This document shows, in pieces, positions 1 to 12,481 of a DNA stretch of 64,000 nt. Positions within the stretch are counted from its first letter, which is position 1; the number at the start of each line of letters is the position of its first letter. A model generated the notes under the pieces. That model made no database searches and was not told the origin of the DNA. It was given only the letters and a program-made list of their open reading frames with translations. A program made the translations under genes and the position numbers. This DNA is from Ceratotherium simum simum (taxonomy: Eukaryota; Chordata; Mammalia; Perissodactyla; Rhinocerotidae): assembly GCF_000283155.1 (NCBI RefSeq), contig NW_004454207.1, positions 14,030,115 through 14,094,114 of the forward strand, given 5' to 3'.

Positions 1-2095
1 AAATCATATTTATTAGAAAATTACCAATTTCGCCTATGTTTTTCAGATATATTTCCAAAGAATATCTTATGATTTTTCTATCAGTTAGAATCTTGGCAGG
101 AAACAGATGGCATATTTAACCCGGGCATTTTGAGGAAAGTTAAATAAAGGAACAATGTACAAAGATGTGGGCAAGGTTTAAGGAAATCAAAGAGGAATAG
201 TAGAGACTTTTGGGCTTATGACCATGGGGAGCTCTCACCAACCCAGGTAAGGGGCAAAGAGAAGGAGTGACTACTGGAACCTATAGAGGGTGGTTTTATA
301 ATGAAGGCCACCTGGCAGGAACTGTAGCTTTTGGAGAGGAATGCAGTCAGTCCAAAGTAGCCTAGTGGGAGGGTTTTTTTGGGGGGAATAAATACCCCAA
401 TCTCATTTCCTTACTGTTCTCTGATTTTCCATTTGGCCAAACCCAAATGGAAACCAGAGGGCAAGGAAGCTTGCAACTTTTATGAGTCAGCTCTCCCTTG
501 GCACAGAGCAGGGAAAAGAAAGCGGAGAGGGGCAAATGGGAGAAATCCAGCACAATTTTTAAAATTTAGTATTTTAGTGGTTATTTTAAACATGTCATTT
601 CTTATCTTGTATATTTTGTATTTTCTTTTCTTGATTAGAATTAGCTAGTGGTTGATCTGTTTTGTAGATTTTTTTAAAAAAGTCTTATGTATTCCAATGT
701 CTTTCTGTTTTCAACCTCATTAAATTTTGCTTTTATCTCTATCATCTCTTTTCTACTTTCTTTTTGTTTACTTTTTGTTCTTTTTTCTCGCCTTTCCAGT
801 TGGATGATTACTTAATTTATATTAATTCTTTCACTTCTATTTTTATCAGTATTAAGGCTAAGTAGTTTTCTGTGCACTAGGTATATCCCAAGATTGCCAC
901 TTCTGTTGTTGTGTCCTATTTAATCCTCCTCCTTTGGACTTCCTGGGTTCATAATTTTACAAGTGCAGATGTTGGAAATTGTAAATAAGCCTTTTAACGA
1001 ACACTAAAAATCAGCAATACTTTGCTATATATCAAGAAATACCCACTTACAGGATGAATACAAGCGAAAGAGCAGCCCTACGGTTCTGAGAATTGGTGTT
1101 TGTGGATTGCCATACAATTACTAGTGACAGCATTATAGATGGAGTGAAAAGATGCTATGTTCAAACAATCTTGGTGAAAGTAACAACAATGTGTTCAGGA
1201 AGCTGCATTAGATGCCTGACCCCTGGCTCCAGTGAAGTGAAGATACTAATATCAAAGTGTAGCAATAGAAATTGCTTCCCAAAATGTGATATTAGAAAAA
1301 GAAATGCTGTATTTCTTAATTAATGTTATTTTATAAAATAGGTGATTTTAAATATACTTATGCATTACCATATTCATAAATTAAATATTAAAACAGGACA
1401 TTTGAATATACCAACTCCATCCCCAAGAATTCTTTTACGTATTCAAGTTGGAAGAAATACATCTTTTGTTTGTTTGTTTTTGGTATATGTGTGGGGCAGG
1501 GTGCTGTATATTTTAACTGGGAAAAGAAGATAATCATTTTAATTTGGGATTCCCTTAAGAGCATGAATTTAAATATGAGTTCTGTCTTTTATAAACTTTT
1601 TTTTTTTGGAAAAGTTATTTAACTTCCTAAACTATGGTTACTTCACTGATAAGTTGGGAATATTGATCATTCTTGTCCTATAGGGATGTTATTAGAATTA
1701 GAAATAGTTTTACATGTAAAGTACTTATCATCTTGTTTGATATATAGATGTTAATTTACATATAAATTAGAGGCTAATTAGTACGTGATTATTATTGTGT
1801 GTTTGTTTCTCCTTTTATCTTTTCTCTTCCTGGGGTTCCCACGAATCATGGGACCAAGTCTTACTCTATCCTGATCTCCCAACACAGTGATGAGTGCAGA
1901 GTAGTTGTTCCGGGAATATTTTTGGAAGGATCATTTTTTACCCCATGATGGTAATGTAAAATGTAAGGCAGGAATTTAGGGAAGGGGAAGGGAGGAAAGA
2001 AGTACAATAAGTGATAGCAGTAAAATTAAAATGGAAATAGAAATGAATTAAGCCATTTGAGGGTAACTCATTAGATTACAACTAATAAGGAAGTT
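1..2095. other. AT-rich stretch without a recognised gene
   Basis: No coding exon, RNA gene or confidently recognisable repeat was found. Parts are strongly T-rich (about 560-850). A weak resemblance to an L2 3' end lies near 1830-1950 but is too degraded to call. The short open frames (60-90 codons) have no recognisable domain and are what chance gives in AT-rich DNA. Confidence 0.5.
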
Positions 2096-2099
2096 TATG

Positions 2100-2402
2100 G
2101 AGGCAGCATGATGTAATGGGAAGAAAAATGCTTTGGAATTAGACCTACATTTTAATTCAGTTTTCTTCTCTTCTGAGCTATGTATCCTTTGGGGAGTTAT
2201 TTGACAACTCTGAGCTTCAATTTTTACATCTATTATAAGACGTAAAAATAATATAAAAGGATATTAAAATGGCTGGAAATTAAAATGGCTAATGAATAAT
2301 ATTTTTCTGAGGATTAATTGAGAAATTATGTTTATGTCTGTGTCTGTGTAGTACTAGCTGTAGTATGTGGCATATAGTAAGCATCCAATAAGTGTTTTTT
2401 GA
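2100..2402 (+). repeat. MIR SINE, nearly full length
   Basis: The stretch follows the MIR order. It has a tRNA-related head (gcatgatgtaatgggaag), then the core with a 'ctgagcttcaatttttacatct' type motif, then 'gaggattaattgagaaatta', and a tail ending in 'catatagtaagcatccaata'. MIR is an ancient mammalian tRNA-derived SINE, non-autonomous and long inactive. The copy is heavily diverged, as expected. Confidence 0.85.
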
Positions 2403-4929
2403 AAGAACTTGCTTTTGAACTTAAAATTTAAATCGCAGTTTTAATTAAACTAAGTTGACAAAGAAGTTGTTCTATGACAATAAGCTAAGAGAACTACTGT
2501 AGTCATTTTTCATGAACCTCATTGTGTGATTTTTCTTCTATTTTCTATCCTTTTCCTATGACCTAAAACGTGACATACAATTTTGATAAGGAAGAGTTTA
2601 ATTTTTCATAATTCGAATGCTCTAAAGGAGAGAATATAAAATATAATGGACTTTTTATGAGTTGCATTGGGAAGAGAAGAAAGCTAATATTCTTGCTGTT
2701 AAATCTAATACGTGGAAAGTTGTGATCCTTAAGACCAAAATATGATACCACTAGGCCATAATCAATGATACATGCACTTAGAGTTGCTTGGAACTAGACA
2801 TGTGCATTTGTTCTGCTCACCTTGTGACCAAACGTATTTTTCTCATTTATTCCATTTGTTATTTAAAACATTTAGGTTTATCTTTTCGATCTATTTTTGT
2901 TACATAAATAGCTGCCAATATAGGCTTGCCTAAATAAATATTTTCCCGAAACTCTGACACTACTCTTTGGGAAAAATAGCTTTATTACTCTTCTAAAGTG
3001 GCAGAAGCTCCCCCATCAAAAGATGATAATAAACCATGGTGTTAATAGTCTGAGCAATACTTTGTCATCTGTGAAGCAATTATGTTGAGAAACAGCTGAC
3101 AGAATGAACCACTGTCTTGTGATGGTATCAACGTTTTGTTACAAAGCAAGTAAACTCTCTACAACTAAGCCCAACTAATGGGTATGTGTCAAAAAAAAGT
3201 ATGTTTCAGAAGCAGAATCTCAGGTGCTTTAGATATTCTTTTTTCCTTTTGTAGATATTTTTTACATTGATGAATGAGAAGCTGCCATTGTGCTCTATAA
3301 TTATTGTCTGAAAAGTTATTTACTGACAGTTGAATACACTTCCTAATATTGATTATCTTGAAGGGATACAGTGAGCTCATAAAATGCTTTTCTACTTTAT
3401 TAAGTTTTAGAAGTTTAAGAAATGGTGAAGCAAATTTCAGACTTTGTCCAGCAAAGAACATAGAGAAAGAGAAGATGTCTGATGTATAAAGGTTCCCAGA
3501 ACTTATTTAACTATTGAGGAATCAATATATGCTTATTGAATGAAAAACATAAATCTTTATATTTTGAAGTACTGATGGAGGAAAAGAATAAAGGAATAAA
3601 TGCAAAGTGAAAAATTAAGCGATAATTCATGCTGAATTTCAATGTGCAAGATCAAGAAAACAAAATATATTTGTGAAGTTCATGGGAATATAATTTAGGG
3701 TTGTAATATTAAAAGTTTCCTAAGTTAATAAGAAAAACTTAGTAATATTAGTCATTTGTGAACAACTCAGGGAAGTGGGGGCTATCAAATATGTTTCTAG
3801 TCATAGCTCTATACATTCTTATTGAAAATTTTTGTTTCTCAAGTCCAATGGGAAATATATATTGGAAAGCCTAGTTAAAATAGGGCATTTTTATATATAT
3901 ACAATATATATAAAATATCAGACTTATATCAGATACATATCAGATTAAACTATGACCTTTAAAATTAATTATGGAAATTTCATATAATTAGATATCGGGT
4001 GGCCTATAAGATCATAGTAGTCAAATCTCTAGTTCCACTCCAGGGTTCTAGTTTGTTCTATCTTTTCAAAATTTCAGTTAAATTTTCTCTCCATGAGTTT
4101 GGCACTGCTGGATTTCACCAATACAATGTTCTTACTAAAAATTACTGGCCAGCTGTCTTTTTGTACCAATGGTATAATTAAATGTAGTCATTTCCTTTTT
4201 TTTAACCCTACAAATGGGCTTTTTAATATCATCTATCTACCCATAGCTATCTATCTAAAGCTAACACAAAGGCCTAGATATAGGATTCATTTAGGTTTAT
4301 CTCCTTCTTAACAAGCAATGCGTAACACCACAATGGAAACTCCTAAGACGTGGCACAGACTTCATAGCCTCAGAGCGAATGATGTATGGACTAAAGGGGT
4401 TGGCATGTACAACCTGCTGACTTGAGAGAGAGAGTGTCTCCTTAAATTCCAAGACAATTGAGTTTTAAATCAGATCTGACTCATCTAAGTCACTTAGCAA
4501 AAAATATTCAATTATTAGCTCGTCCGAAAATTTGTTCAGAGTCTTATAATGGATATACCCCACGGTGGACTGAGACCGAGCAGGATGAGGGGCATGAGGT
4601 GATGGCTCCTGGAAGGACTTTGCCCATACCTTGGGTGGGAATAAGTGAGTTATCTTCATCCCTTGTCCAGGCATGACCCTCTTCAGAAGGCTTTGGTCCA
4701 GTGATCATGGTAAGAAATAATATGGAGTGATCAAAAGAGGAGTGTGTTCAAGTGGCTTATTCTCTGATCTGGATGAGAGCCACTGCATCCTGGGAACCCA
4801 CAGGGACAAGGGGTGGGCTCAGCATCCAGCACTCTCTTCAGTGATAGATCTTCCACACATTGGAGCCTAGGACAACTTAAATCGCAGATAAAAGCTACCA
4901 TTGAAGATTAGTATGTTAAGAACTTGGGC
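2403..4929. other. No gene recognised
   Basis: Mostly AT-rich unique-looking sequence. It holds a short alternating TA tract near 3890-3915. A slightly more G/C-rich part (about 4370-4880) may be a decayed LTR, but no terminal TG/CA pair or target duplication could be pinned down. Overlapping open frames on both strands at 4458-4676 show no known domain. Confidence 0.45.
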
Positions 4930-5095
4930 ATAAATCAGCCCAATGCATTCTAGTCAGAAATGAGGAAAGCCAGGCTCAGGGAAATTAAATTAAAAGGTCA
5001 CACACCCATATACTGGAAAATTCAAGCTCAAATTGGTATCCCTTGACTCCCAGTCTTGACTTCTTTCCTATACACGTCACTCTCTTCATTCTCGG
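4930..5095 (-). repeat. MIR-type SINE fragment
   Basis: On the minus strand this resembles the MIR core. The plus strand reads 'aatgaggaaagccaggctcagggaaattaa', then a 'ggtcacacacc' block and 'ttgactcccagtcttgac', the usual reverse-complement MIR order. It is diverged and both ends are vague. Confidence 0.55.
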
Positions 5096-5183
5096 GGAAG
5101 AATATTAATCAGTTCTGAGCACCAGTTCACCCACAGTTTCTTCAATGTTACTATTACTACTATTAACTCTGCTACTAATTCTG

Positions 5184-5368
5184 GCTAACATTTATAAAGC
5201 ACTCACTGTATGTCAGGTCCTATTCTAAATTACTTACATATGTTAGCTAATTTAATCCTCACAAAAACCCCAAGATAGATGTCATTATAGTTCCCATTTT
5301 ATAGGTGAGGACATTGAAATTCAAAAGGCTTAAGTAACTTGCTTAAGGTCATAGAGCTAGGAATTATT
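5184..5368 (-). repeat. MIR SINE, antisense
   Basis: The plus strand shows the reverse-complement MIR signature: 'taacatttataaagcactc', 'tttaatcctcacaaaaaccc', 'cccattttataggtgagg', and 'taagtaacttgcttaaggtc'. The order and spacing are right for one antisense copy. It lies within 100 bp of the fragment at 4930-5095, but the two cover overlapping parts of MIR and so are separate insertions. Confidence 0.9.
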
Positions 5369-5635
5369 TTACTAAAATAAATCCCTTAAGCATTCATATA
5401 TTCCACTCTGATTAAATTCATAGAAAGTGGAATGTATCGTAGATTTTGTGATCTGTCTCTGGCTTGATTTTTTTTCTCTCGCTCTCCCACACCCACACTG
5501 TAAGACACACAGTCAATGATGTATATTCAAAATGTGATGGAGGCCGTTTAATTAAGACTCTCTTCTCAAAGGACCCGTGCAGGAAATTTCTCTGGTGAGC
5601 AGGACTGTGTGATTTGCACAATGATTCCAAGAATA

Positions 5636-5898
5636 CTCTTTTAGGCCTTGCATTATTGTTTCTCTTTTCGCCTATCTCTCTTCTGCCTTTTCGTTCTCCT
5701 CCTCCCTACCTCTGTTTTACTCTGTCTTCTCTGTGTTTCTTCTTCTCTTTCACCGTTTCTTCTCTCCTCTTTTCTTCCAAGTTTTTTCATCTGAGTTCTC
5801 ACAACCCTCCCTCCTAAATATTCCCTTTATAATTATCTAGGTCATTTGTTCCTTTTTCCCAAGAGTTAATTTCTTCTTCTTCTTTTTTTTTTTTTTTT
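5636..5898. repeat. Pyrimidine-rich low-complexity tract ending in poly(T)
   Basis: This is a long C/T-dominated stretch on the plus strand, closed by CTT repeats and a T run at about 5881-5898. It could be the remains of a purine-rich tail of an antisense retroelement, but no element body is recognisable next to it. Confidence 0.7.
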
Positions 5899-7335
5899 CC
5901 GCACTGGAGACATAACAACTGAAATGCTGAATCAATCTCTCAAATAACTTGCTGCTTTTTTTCTTTTGGATGTTTACATTAATTACAATAGTCAGTGCCC
6001 TGTCTTTACTTGTAACAAACGCAACCAAAAACGTAATCTGCTCAAAACCATGCCTTCCGAAGATCAGTGAATTTGTTCACAGTGCTGAAAAGCAGATGTG
6101 TTTTTTTTGCCTTACTCTGTTTCAGCATTTTAAAGTGCTGTAGCTTTCAGACATAACTGTGCTCCAGAAAACCAAAACATGCACCATGAAAAGGATGGAA
6201 ATGAAAAACTCTTAAAATAATGCTTCCAAAGGAATGATAACAAGAAAAATAGTCATTCAGAGGAAGAGAACTCTTATTATATTAATAATAACTTATAAAT
6301 ATTTTGATAGATTTGAAATTTGGCTGGGGGAGATAATAACTCAAGACTGTTCTAGTAAGGATGTGCAACAGAGAAAATGAGAATGGTTTTGAATTAATTA
6401 TCATGTGATAGAATTTCCCTAAGAAAAATAATGCATAAATGTTTGTAAAGAGGTAACAGAAATGGGAAATTAATCAGCTCGTGTCCTCTTTCACATTTGC
6501 GTTCCTAAAACTGAAGTATTAAGAAATATCTAAAACAGGAGATGAAATTACTCTTCAAATGAATACTATCAATCATTTTAAAAGATTCAAAAATTGGATG
6601 AAAATTACTCAAAGGATTATGATAAAAAGAGCAGAGGAAGGGATAATTTGTCTTGAAATGATGCCGACAGGGAGAGAGAACGTGGCAATTAGTGGAAGCT
6701 GAAATGGTCTGACCTTTTGGAATAGGGGTGACTGAGGTTGGACACCCAGAGCTATTTTGGGGGAAATCAGTCAACAGATGTTTCTAGCATCATTTGGCAA
6801 ATGTAAAGTTCAAATTGTTACTTAGAGCTGAGGTGGGCAGTGTGATAACAGAGAACAGAAGCATTAGAAGTAGCTATTGGCCGCCCTCATCTGGAATAAA
6901 TTTGCATAGGCTTCTGCAAGTATTTGTGGATTAACAGCCATTATGCTAGTGTTTCCAAACAGAGATGCTCAAGAGAACTAGCAACTGCTGGGGCTGCTGG
7001 TGGTGAGAGGGGGAGAAAAGGAAGGTTCAATATTTCCTGTTGGTCCAGAACAGCTTTAGGACAGGGAATGTGTTAATAGCATAATATTTAAAACTCTGTT
7101 TTTAAAGTTTATCCATAGCTCAGGGACATCTTGTTAGTTAAATTAGAATTTTGAAAGCTTGTTTCGAGCGATGTAGAGATTTTTATAATAAAGAAAGCTT
7201 TCAGTAACAAAATGTACAACAAGTAATTTATGTATTTATTTTTGCTGAGATTTGTTTTAGGGGGAAGAAAGAGCCCTAAAACATCTCTACTAATTGTTCA
7301 GAATGTCTAACTCTATAAATTGGAAGTAATGAGAT
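5899..7335. other. No gene recognised
   Basis: Unique-looking sequence. The segment 6800-7010 has balanced base composition and no repeat signature, so it could be constrained noncoding DNA, but nothing in the single sequence proves it. No open frame here has a recognisable domain. Confidence 0.4.
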
Positions 7336-7339
7336 GGTC

Positions 7340-8110
7340 TTAATAAAACTAGCTTATTTTATGGAACTTATTTTACATAAAACAATATGTACATTTATAA
7401 TCAAGATGGATTAATACCTAAATATGCGAGGTAAAACTATAAAATTAATAGAAGAAAAAGTAGACCAGTATTTTGGGGACCTATGAGTGGGAAGGATTTC
7501 TTAAATAAAACTCCTAAAATGTATGTGCTTTGGAGAGCACAGTGGTAACAGCCATTCTGAAAAGCAATCTGATAACATTCAGTGAAATGAAGTGTTTATA
7601 CACCCTATGTCCTGGCATCGGTATCCAGGATATGTACGTAGCTCAGAGAATTCTCACACAGGCCCATAAAGAAAATATTTAAATGGAAATTTGTCACAGG
7701 GTTGTTTTTGGTAACAAGAAGTTGGAGATAACTACTTACTGTGGTAATCATTTTGCAATGTATATGTGTATCAAATCATCACACTGTACACCTGAAACTT
7801 ACACCATGTTATATGTCAATTATATCTCCATGAAGCTGGAAAAAAAAAGAAGTTGGAAACAACTAGATGCAGACCTCAGAGGGCAGTGGTAAGTAAAATG
7901 TGGTCGATACATACTATAGAATGGTATATGTAGCAGTTAGGAACAGCTAGATACGCCTACATAATTATAAATAGCTCTTAAAAACAATAGTTCTGAGTTA
8001 AAACAAAAAGAGAAAAACGAATCAACCTGCATACATATAATACAATGCACATAAAAGAATGAATATCTAACATATTAGAAAGTTAGCCAATGGCAGGAGA
8101 TGGAAATAAA
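7340..8110 (+). mobile_element. Old L1 (L1M type) 3' portion, host of a nested L1
   Basis: The sequence follows the 3' part of an old mammalian L1 on the plus strand. It passes through the region encoding the ORF2 C-terminus ('cagccattctgaaaagcaat' and 'gttggaaacaactagatgc', the latter related to the usual 'gaaacaacctaaatgtcc'), then the 3'UTR. All frames are broken, so the element is dead. It is interrupted at 7735-7846 by a second L1 tail flanked by duplicated host sequence. Confidence 0.7.
7735..7846 (+). mobile_element. Very short 5'-truncated L1 insertion with target-site duplication
   Basis: About 110 bp of L1 3'UTR ('cacactgtacacctgaaact', 'caattatatctccatgaag') ends in a short A run. 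It is bracketed by 19-bp direct repeats at 7716-7734 and 7847-7865 that differ at two positions, both transitions. That is the footprint of target-primed reverse transcription. It sits inside an older L1 in the same orientation. Confidence 0.85.
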
Positions 8111-8395
8111 TAGTCAATGGGAATGAAAGAGAATAAACACATAGAACAAGAAATTGGCCTTCTGGAAATGAGTGATGATGATCTTCTATGAATTATGGAG
8201 TCTGATTAAGTCAAACCCAGGTACACAAAGAGCAAAGCAAAGCAAACAACCTAATAATTATTGACTTATAAATGCAGGTGAAGTAGGTATTATTTGGACA
8301 AGGAGAGATTTGTTTATTCTAATGACCTCAAATAAAGCAGACGGCATGAAGGAGAGGAGCATCCTAGCAGACGGGAAAAAAAAATTGAAATATGC

Positions 8396-8505
8396 AGCAT
8401 AAAAACCTGAGTTTGAGTCTTGAGTTCTGGCAACACTATGTCAACTTTGCAAATTATTTAGTCTCAGGTTCCTGATTTGTACGTAGGAATAATAATGACG
8501 TACCA
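8396..8505 (+). repeat. MIR SINE fragment
   Basis: The core reads in the MIR order: 'gagtcttgagttctggcaac', 'gcaaattatttagtctcagg', then 'gaataataatgacgtacc'. The 3' end passes into a CA repeat. Confidence 0.75.
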
Positions 8506-8535
8506 CACACACACATTACACACACACATTACAAT
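8500..8535. repeat. Interrupted (CA)n microsatellite
   Basis: Two runs of CA units are separated by 'ttaca', directly after the MIR fragment. The pattern suggests a duplicated block within the array. Confidence 0.9.
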
Positions 8536-8780
8536 AGTGCTTTATGCCTTTTTAAGGATCAGAAAATATTACAAACATTTATAGTCCATAAATGGGTTTT
8601 TAAAGTGATAGCTTCAATTATTTTGTATATGCTGCTGGTTCCCAAATCTGTCCAGCCACAACTTATATTTGTTTTCCAGAATCATATACTTACCTTCTGC
8701 CTTGATATCTCTATTTGGATATCCAACAGACATCTAAAACTCAGAATGCCCGAAAACTGAATCATTATTCTCAGTTCTTT

Positions 8781-9013
8781 TTTTTCTTTTGTGAGGAAGA
8801 TCAGCCCTGAACTAACATCCATGCCAATCTTCCTCTTTTTGCTGAGGAAGACTGGCCCTGGGCTAACATCTGTGCCAATCTTCCTCCACTTTATATGGGA
8901 CGCCACCACAGCATGGCCTGACAAGTGGTGTGTCGGTGCGCACCTGGGATCCGAACCCGGGCCACCAGCAGCGGAGGGCGTGCACTTAACTGCTACGCCA
9001 TGGAGCCGGCCCC
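8781..9013 (-). mobile_element. ERE SINE (perissodactyl tRNA-derived), antisense
   Basis: Read on the minus strand, it starts at the GGCCGGC-type head near 9013. It has a tRNA-like A box, a B box ('gggttcggatccc' around 8948-8960) and the 'ttagctc..gggccagtcttcctc' body. It ends in an A-rich tail, seen here as T-rich at 8778-8792. The 15-bp flanks at 8766-8780 and 9014-9028 match at 14 of 15 positions, a clear target-site duplication. Open frames of 125-150 codons across this copy come from the SINE and are not genes. Confidence 0.95.
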
Positions 9014-9619
9014 TATTCTCTGTTCTTTGTACCTGTTCTTCCCAATGTTTCCCTCTCTCAGTGAATGGAATTACTAACCACATACTTCCTAAGACAGACT
9101 CCTCAGAGTTTAACCACTGTCTTTCCCCTCTCATTTATCCCCTCTTCCAAATAATAACGATGTTCTGATAATTATAACTTCTTAATTGCTCTTCTTCATC
9201 CTCAGAACAACTATCTTCATTCTGGTACCATTATCAATTGCTTAAATTTCCTCAAAAAGTCCTAACATTGACCTTCTTTCCCACAGCCTTTCCAATCCTT
9301 TTTGGAATGATTTAGAATGATCTTTCTAAATGCAAATAGTATTACTTCTCTCCCCTGCTCAAAATTCTTCCATGACCCCCCATTCCCCAATGCATAATGG
9401 TTAATCTAAATAGTTTATTAGGATCTGATCCAAATACTTGACCTTTGCTTATCACCCCTCAACCTTCACATGAGTGTCTTTCAAAGAGTCGGTCATGACA
9501 CTTCAATTCATGCTCTTTATGTTAGTGAGTGTTGACCCAACACCTTTAAATGAAATACAATAGGAGTAGAAAATAGAGGCATTGCTTGTAGTGTGGGTAA
9601 GTATTATGTTGTGATGTTT

Positions 9620-9695
9620 TGATTCACACATCCATACATAGACACATACATACATATGTGCATACATACACACATATACATACATATAGACTCTA
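9620..9695. repeat. (CATA)n/(CA)n-like microsatellite
   Basis: Imperfect alternating CATA and CACA units run through this stretch inside the L2 copy. It creates a spurious 73-codon frame on the minus strand rich in Tyr, Val, Cys and Met. Confidence 0.85.
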
Positions 9696-10115
9696 GATGT
9701 AAAATTTATTTCTTTTCTTGACATCCAGAATCCTCCATCTTACTGTCATTTCTATGTACCAACTAACCCAAGTAGACTGCTTGCAGCTTCCTCAACACAC
9801 TCTGGTTTTTCTTTCCTCCAGGGATTTCTATTCCCCCCTCCTCAAATGCCCTGGCTCCCTTTGACCTGCACAACTCTTACTCTTTCTTTATTGATTCAGC
9901 TTCAGAGTCACCTCTTCAGTGAAGTTATTTTTGATCCTCACATAGTCCCCAAAGCAAGAGATAATGTCGTTTCTATGTAGCCCTATAATATTCCATGATT
10001 ATACCTATTTGCCCTCCGTTACACTATATTGTAATTTCCTGTTTGGGGACTCTTTTCTCATGAAACTGATATCTTCTTGAGAACAGGGAATGTTTGCCAC
10101 TATCGTTGTTTTGAT

Positions 10116-11300
10116 TTTATCTTCCATAACATTGACAGATCAGACAAGATAATCTCTAAAATCCTTCCCAGCTCTAAATTTCTAGACTAATCTAATTCTT
10201 GGATTTGACATTTTAGGGGATATTTATGTTAAAGTGCCTAAGTATTGACTGATCTAATTTGGTCTTCAGTGTAGCTGAACTGCTATTTAGGATTTGGCAG
10301 TTTAGTTTTGTTTGTGTCTCTTACTGATTGAATCGCATACAGTTGTGGTATGGGACAATTTTCCTAATTGTCCCCAATCATTACCAATACCTAAGATGGA
10401 AGAAAAATATTAAGCTTCTAGGATTGGATGGGAGCACCTAGGCTCTTTATGTAGGTCTGTAAACATGCTCATAAAATGTGAAAAACTCACTCAACCGTGT
10501 GTCTGTAAATATCCAGTTGTCTGGCATAATGAAGATATCATATCTCATTGCCATTTTTGGTTTAATCCAGATGTTCTATGTTTTATATTCATACACTTAA
10601 CAATGTCCTTGCACTAAAGATATTTTAAATGATAAATGATATGCTTCTCAACATCCAGTCATCTGAATACCAAATAAACTATCCTTCCCTTAGTATTTTC
10701 AATAAACTAAAGTTATGATGTTTCCCTAAGGGAATTTTGCAACTATGGAATTAACGACAGTACCAGAATCACCAATTTCGTTGAGGCCAAGAGCAGAAGG
10801 GGGAAAAAAAGCTTTAGAAAACTAACTACTTACCTAATGAAAACAAATCAATGGTTAGAAAAAGGACATTGTTATAAATGCCCTAGCTCGGCTGACTAAC
10901 CATCCCATTTTTCTTTTTAGAAGGAAAAAAAAATTCCAAGAGAATCCTTCAGGGTAGACAATTTCTTCTCTGAATTTTGCTAATACGTATTTTTAATTCT
11001 AAGCTTAAATTGCTAGACACTGCTTGAAGTTCATTGACTTCCATAATTCTAGTTTTAAAATGCCATTGTAGTTCAGTTGTCACTTGAGATCTTAGATTTA
11101 GAAAGAACTATAGGAGCTTTGAATTAGATCTTGTCCCCTCTCATCGTCTTGCCTTCTGCAGCTGCCACCCTCTCTCTGGTCCTCTTTCCTGACTGTATCC
11201 TTTCCTCTGTTCTTCCCCAAGAGCTGAAGTCAAGGCCATTTTCTCCTTCTCTTGAAGAAGCCAGGAGACAACTCAAAAATACTTGTTTCATTTTACTTCA
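10116..11300. other. No gene recognised
   Basis: Unique-looking AT-rich sequence without recognisable repeats or exons. A short pyrimidine-rich patch at 11130-11250 gives an 81-codon frame without any domain signature. Confidence 0.45.
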
Positions 11301-11305
11301 ACCTC

Positions 11306-11440
11306 TATCCATTCATTCATTCAATAAATATTTATTGAGTACCTACTATGTGATGTGCTGTGTTCTAAGCACTTGAGATTAGGGAACAGACAAAAATGCC
11401 TGCCCTTATGAAGCTTCCATGCCAGTGGACTCCTGGGTCT
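11306..11440 (-). mobile_element. L2 LINE 3' end, antisense
   Basis: The plus strand begins with 'attcattcattcaataaata', followed by 'ttgagtacctactatgtg' and 'gaacagacaaaaatgcctgc'. This is the reverse complement of the L2 3' terminus with its short terminal repeat units. Only the extreme 3' end is kept, as with most L2 copies. Confidence 0.85.
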
Positions 11441-12480
11441 GTCTTTGCATAATCTGAATGATCTATTAGTGGATTTTCTTAAATGTAAGTGCCTTCAACT
11501 TGTGAGATAAATCCAGGAGATATTTCACTCAGGAAGACTGGATTTAATGAAATCTCTAAAAACTATATCAGTTAAGACTGAGTGATGTAATATTAAGATA
11601 TTGAGAGATATATTAATAATTCCTCTTTGTAGTCCCATGACCATTATGTTAAATGTTTTAAGATTATATTACGAATAAATATTTTATATATGACTATTTG
11701 GTTCAGTAAAAAAAAAAAACAATTTAGATAAGTGGAGCGTATTTGCAGTTAGAAGATCTGGATTCTAGTTTCAATAGTCCCTGTTCATAATTTGACACCT
11801 TCCTGAAAGCTGACTCTTTTATTATGCTTTTGCAAGCTAGAGTTCTCTTTCCTTATTAATAGAGTGATCAAATTCCTAGATTTACAAAATAATTAGGGGG
11901 CCATGTAGGAAGACTTTCTTTTCACTTTAGGCATCCTTCACGCTACTTTTCTGAGAGCTTGACAGGTCATTTCAGCTTCCTTTTAAACCCACTCAATGAT
12001 GGGAATTTCACTTCTTTACATAAAACTTTATTCTAATATTAGTATTAATAGTTCTTGTCTCTACTAACTTGAAATCTGCTTTTCTAAAATATTCACTTAT
12101 TGATTCTAATTCTTCACTTAAATATCCCACATGCCACCTTATCATGGTTTTCCTGCAAGTCTTCTTACTCCGGGGGTCATTCCATATCCCTCGTCTTTCC
12201 TTTCCTGGCATGATTTCTAGATCTCACTCATTCTGGTCACCTTCCAGAATGAGGTGAATAGACTTTCTGTGGTTAAACATTCCTGGTAAACAACAGAACG
12301 TGGAACTGGACAGATCATCCTAGATATGGTTGATCTAGTATTACTCTTACCACTGAATTCTCAACACTCCATGTGCATATATGTCCTATATGTGTGCTAT
12401 ATGGTCATAACTTTTTTTCCATCAAGCCCCAGCATGCTGAGCTTGTGGGGAGCTATACATACAATGCATAGAAATTTTAG
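11441..12480. other. No gene; possible decayed MIR at about 11745-11880
   Basis: The segment 11745-11880 weakly follows the MIR core on the plus strand ('agatctggattctagtttc', 'cctgaaagctgactctttt'), but divergence is high. The rest shows neither exons nor a repeat I can name. Confidence 0.4.
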
Positions 12481-12481
12481 A

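Larger units (their letters stand above)
8640..10115 (+). mobile_element. L2 LINE, long fragment interrupted by an ERE
   Basis: The plus strand follows L2 ORF2 and the 3' region. Landmarks are 'tccaacagacatctaaaact' and 'ctcagtgaatggaattacta', then 'gatctttctaaatgcaaa', 'tctcccctgctcaaaattct', 'cagcttcagagtcacctctt' and 'ttcttgagaacagggaatg'. L2 is an extinct CR1-like LINE. All frames are broken. The ERE at 8781-9013 is inserted in reverse; joining 8765 to 9029 restores the L2 order, so the SINE is younger. Confidence 0.9.

Noticed and set aside
8682..9168. Overlapping 150- and 125-codon open frames on opposite strands
   Set aside because: Both lie across the ERE SINE and its L2 host. The peptide recurs in other ERE copies, so the openness comes from the repeat.
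9503..9724. Tyr/Val/Cys/Met-rich small frame
   Set aside because: Produced by CATA/CA microsatellite units. The same applies to 16337-16522 and 18541-18835.
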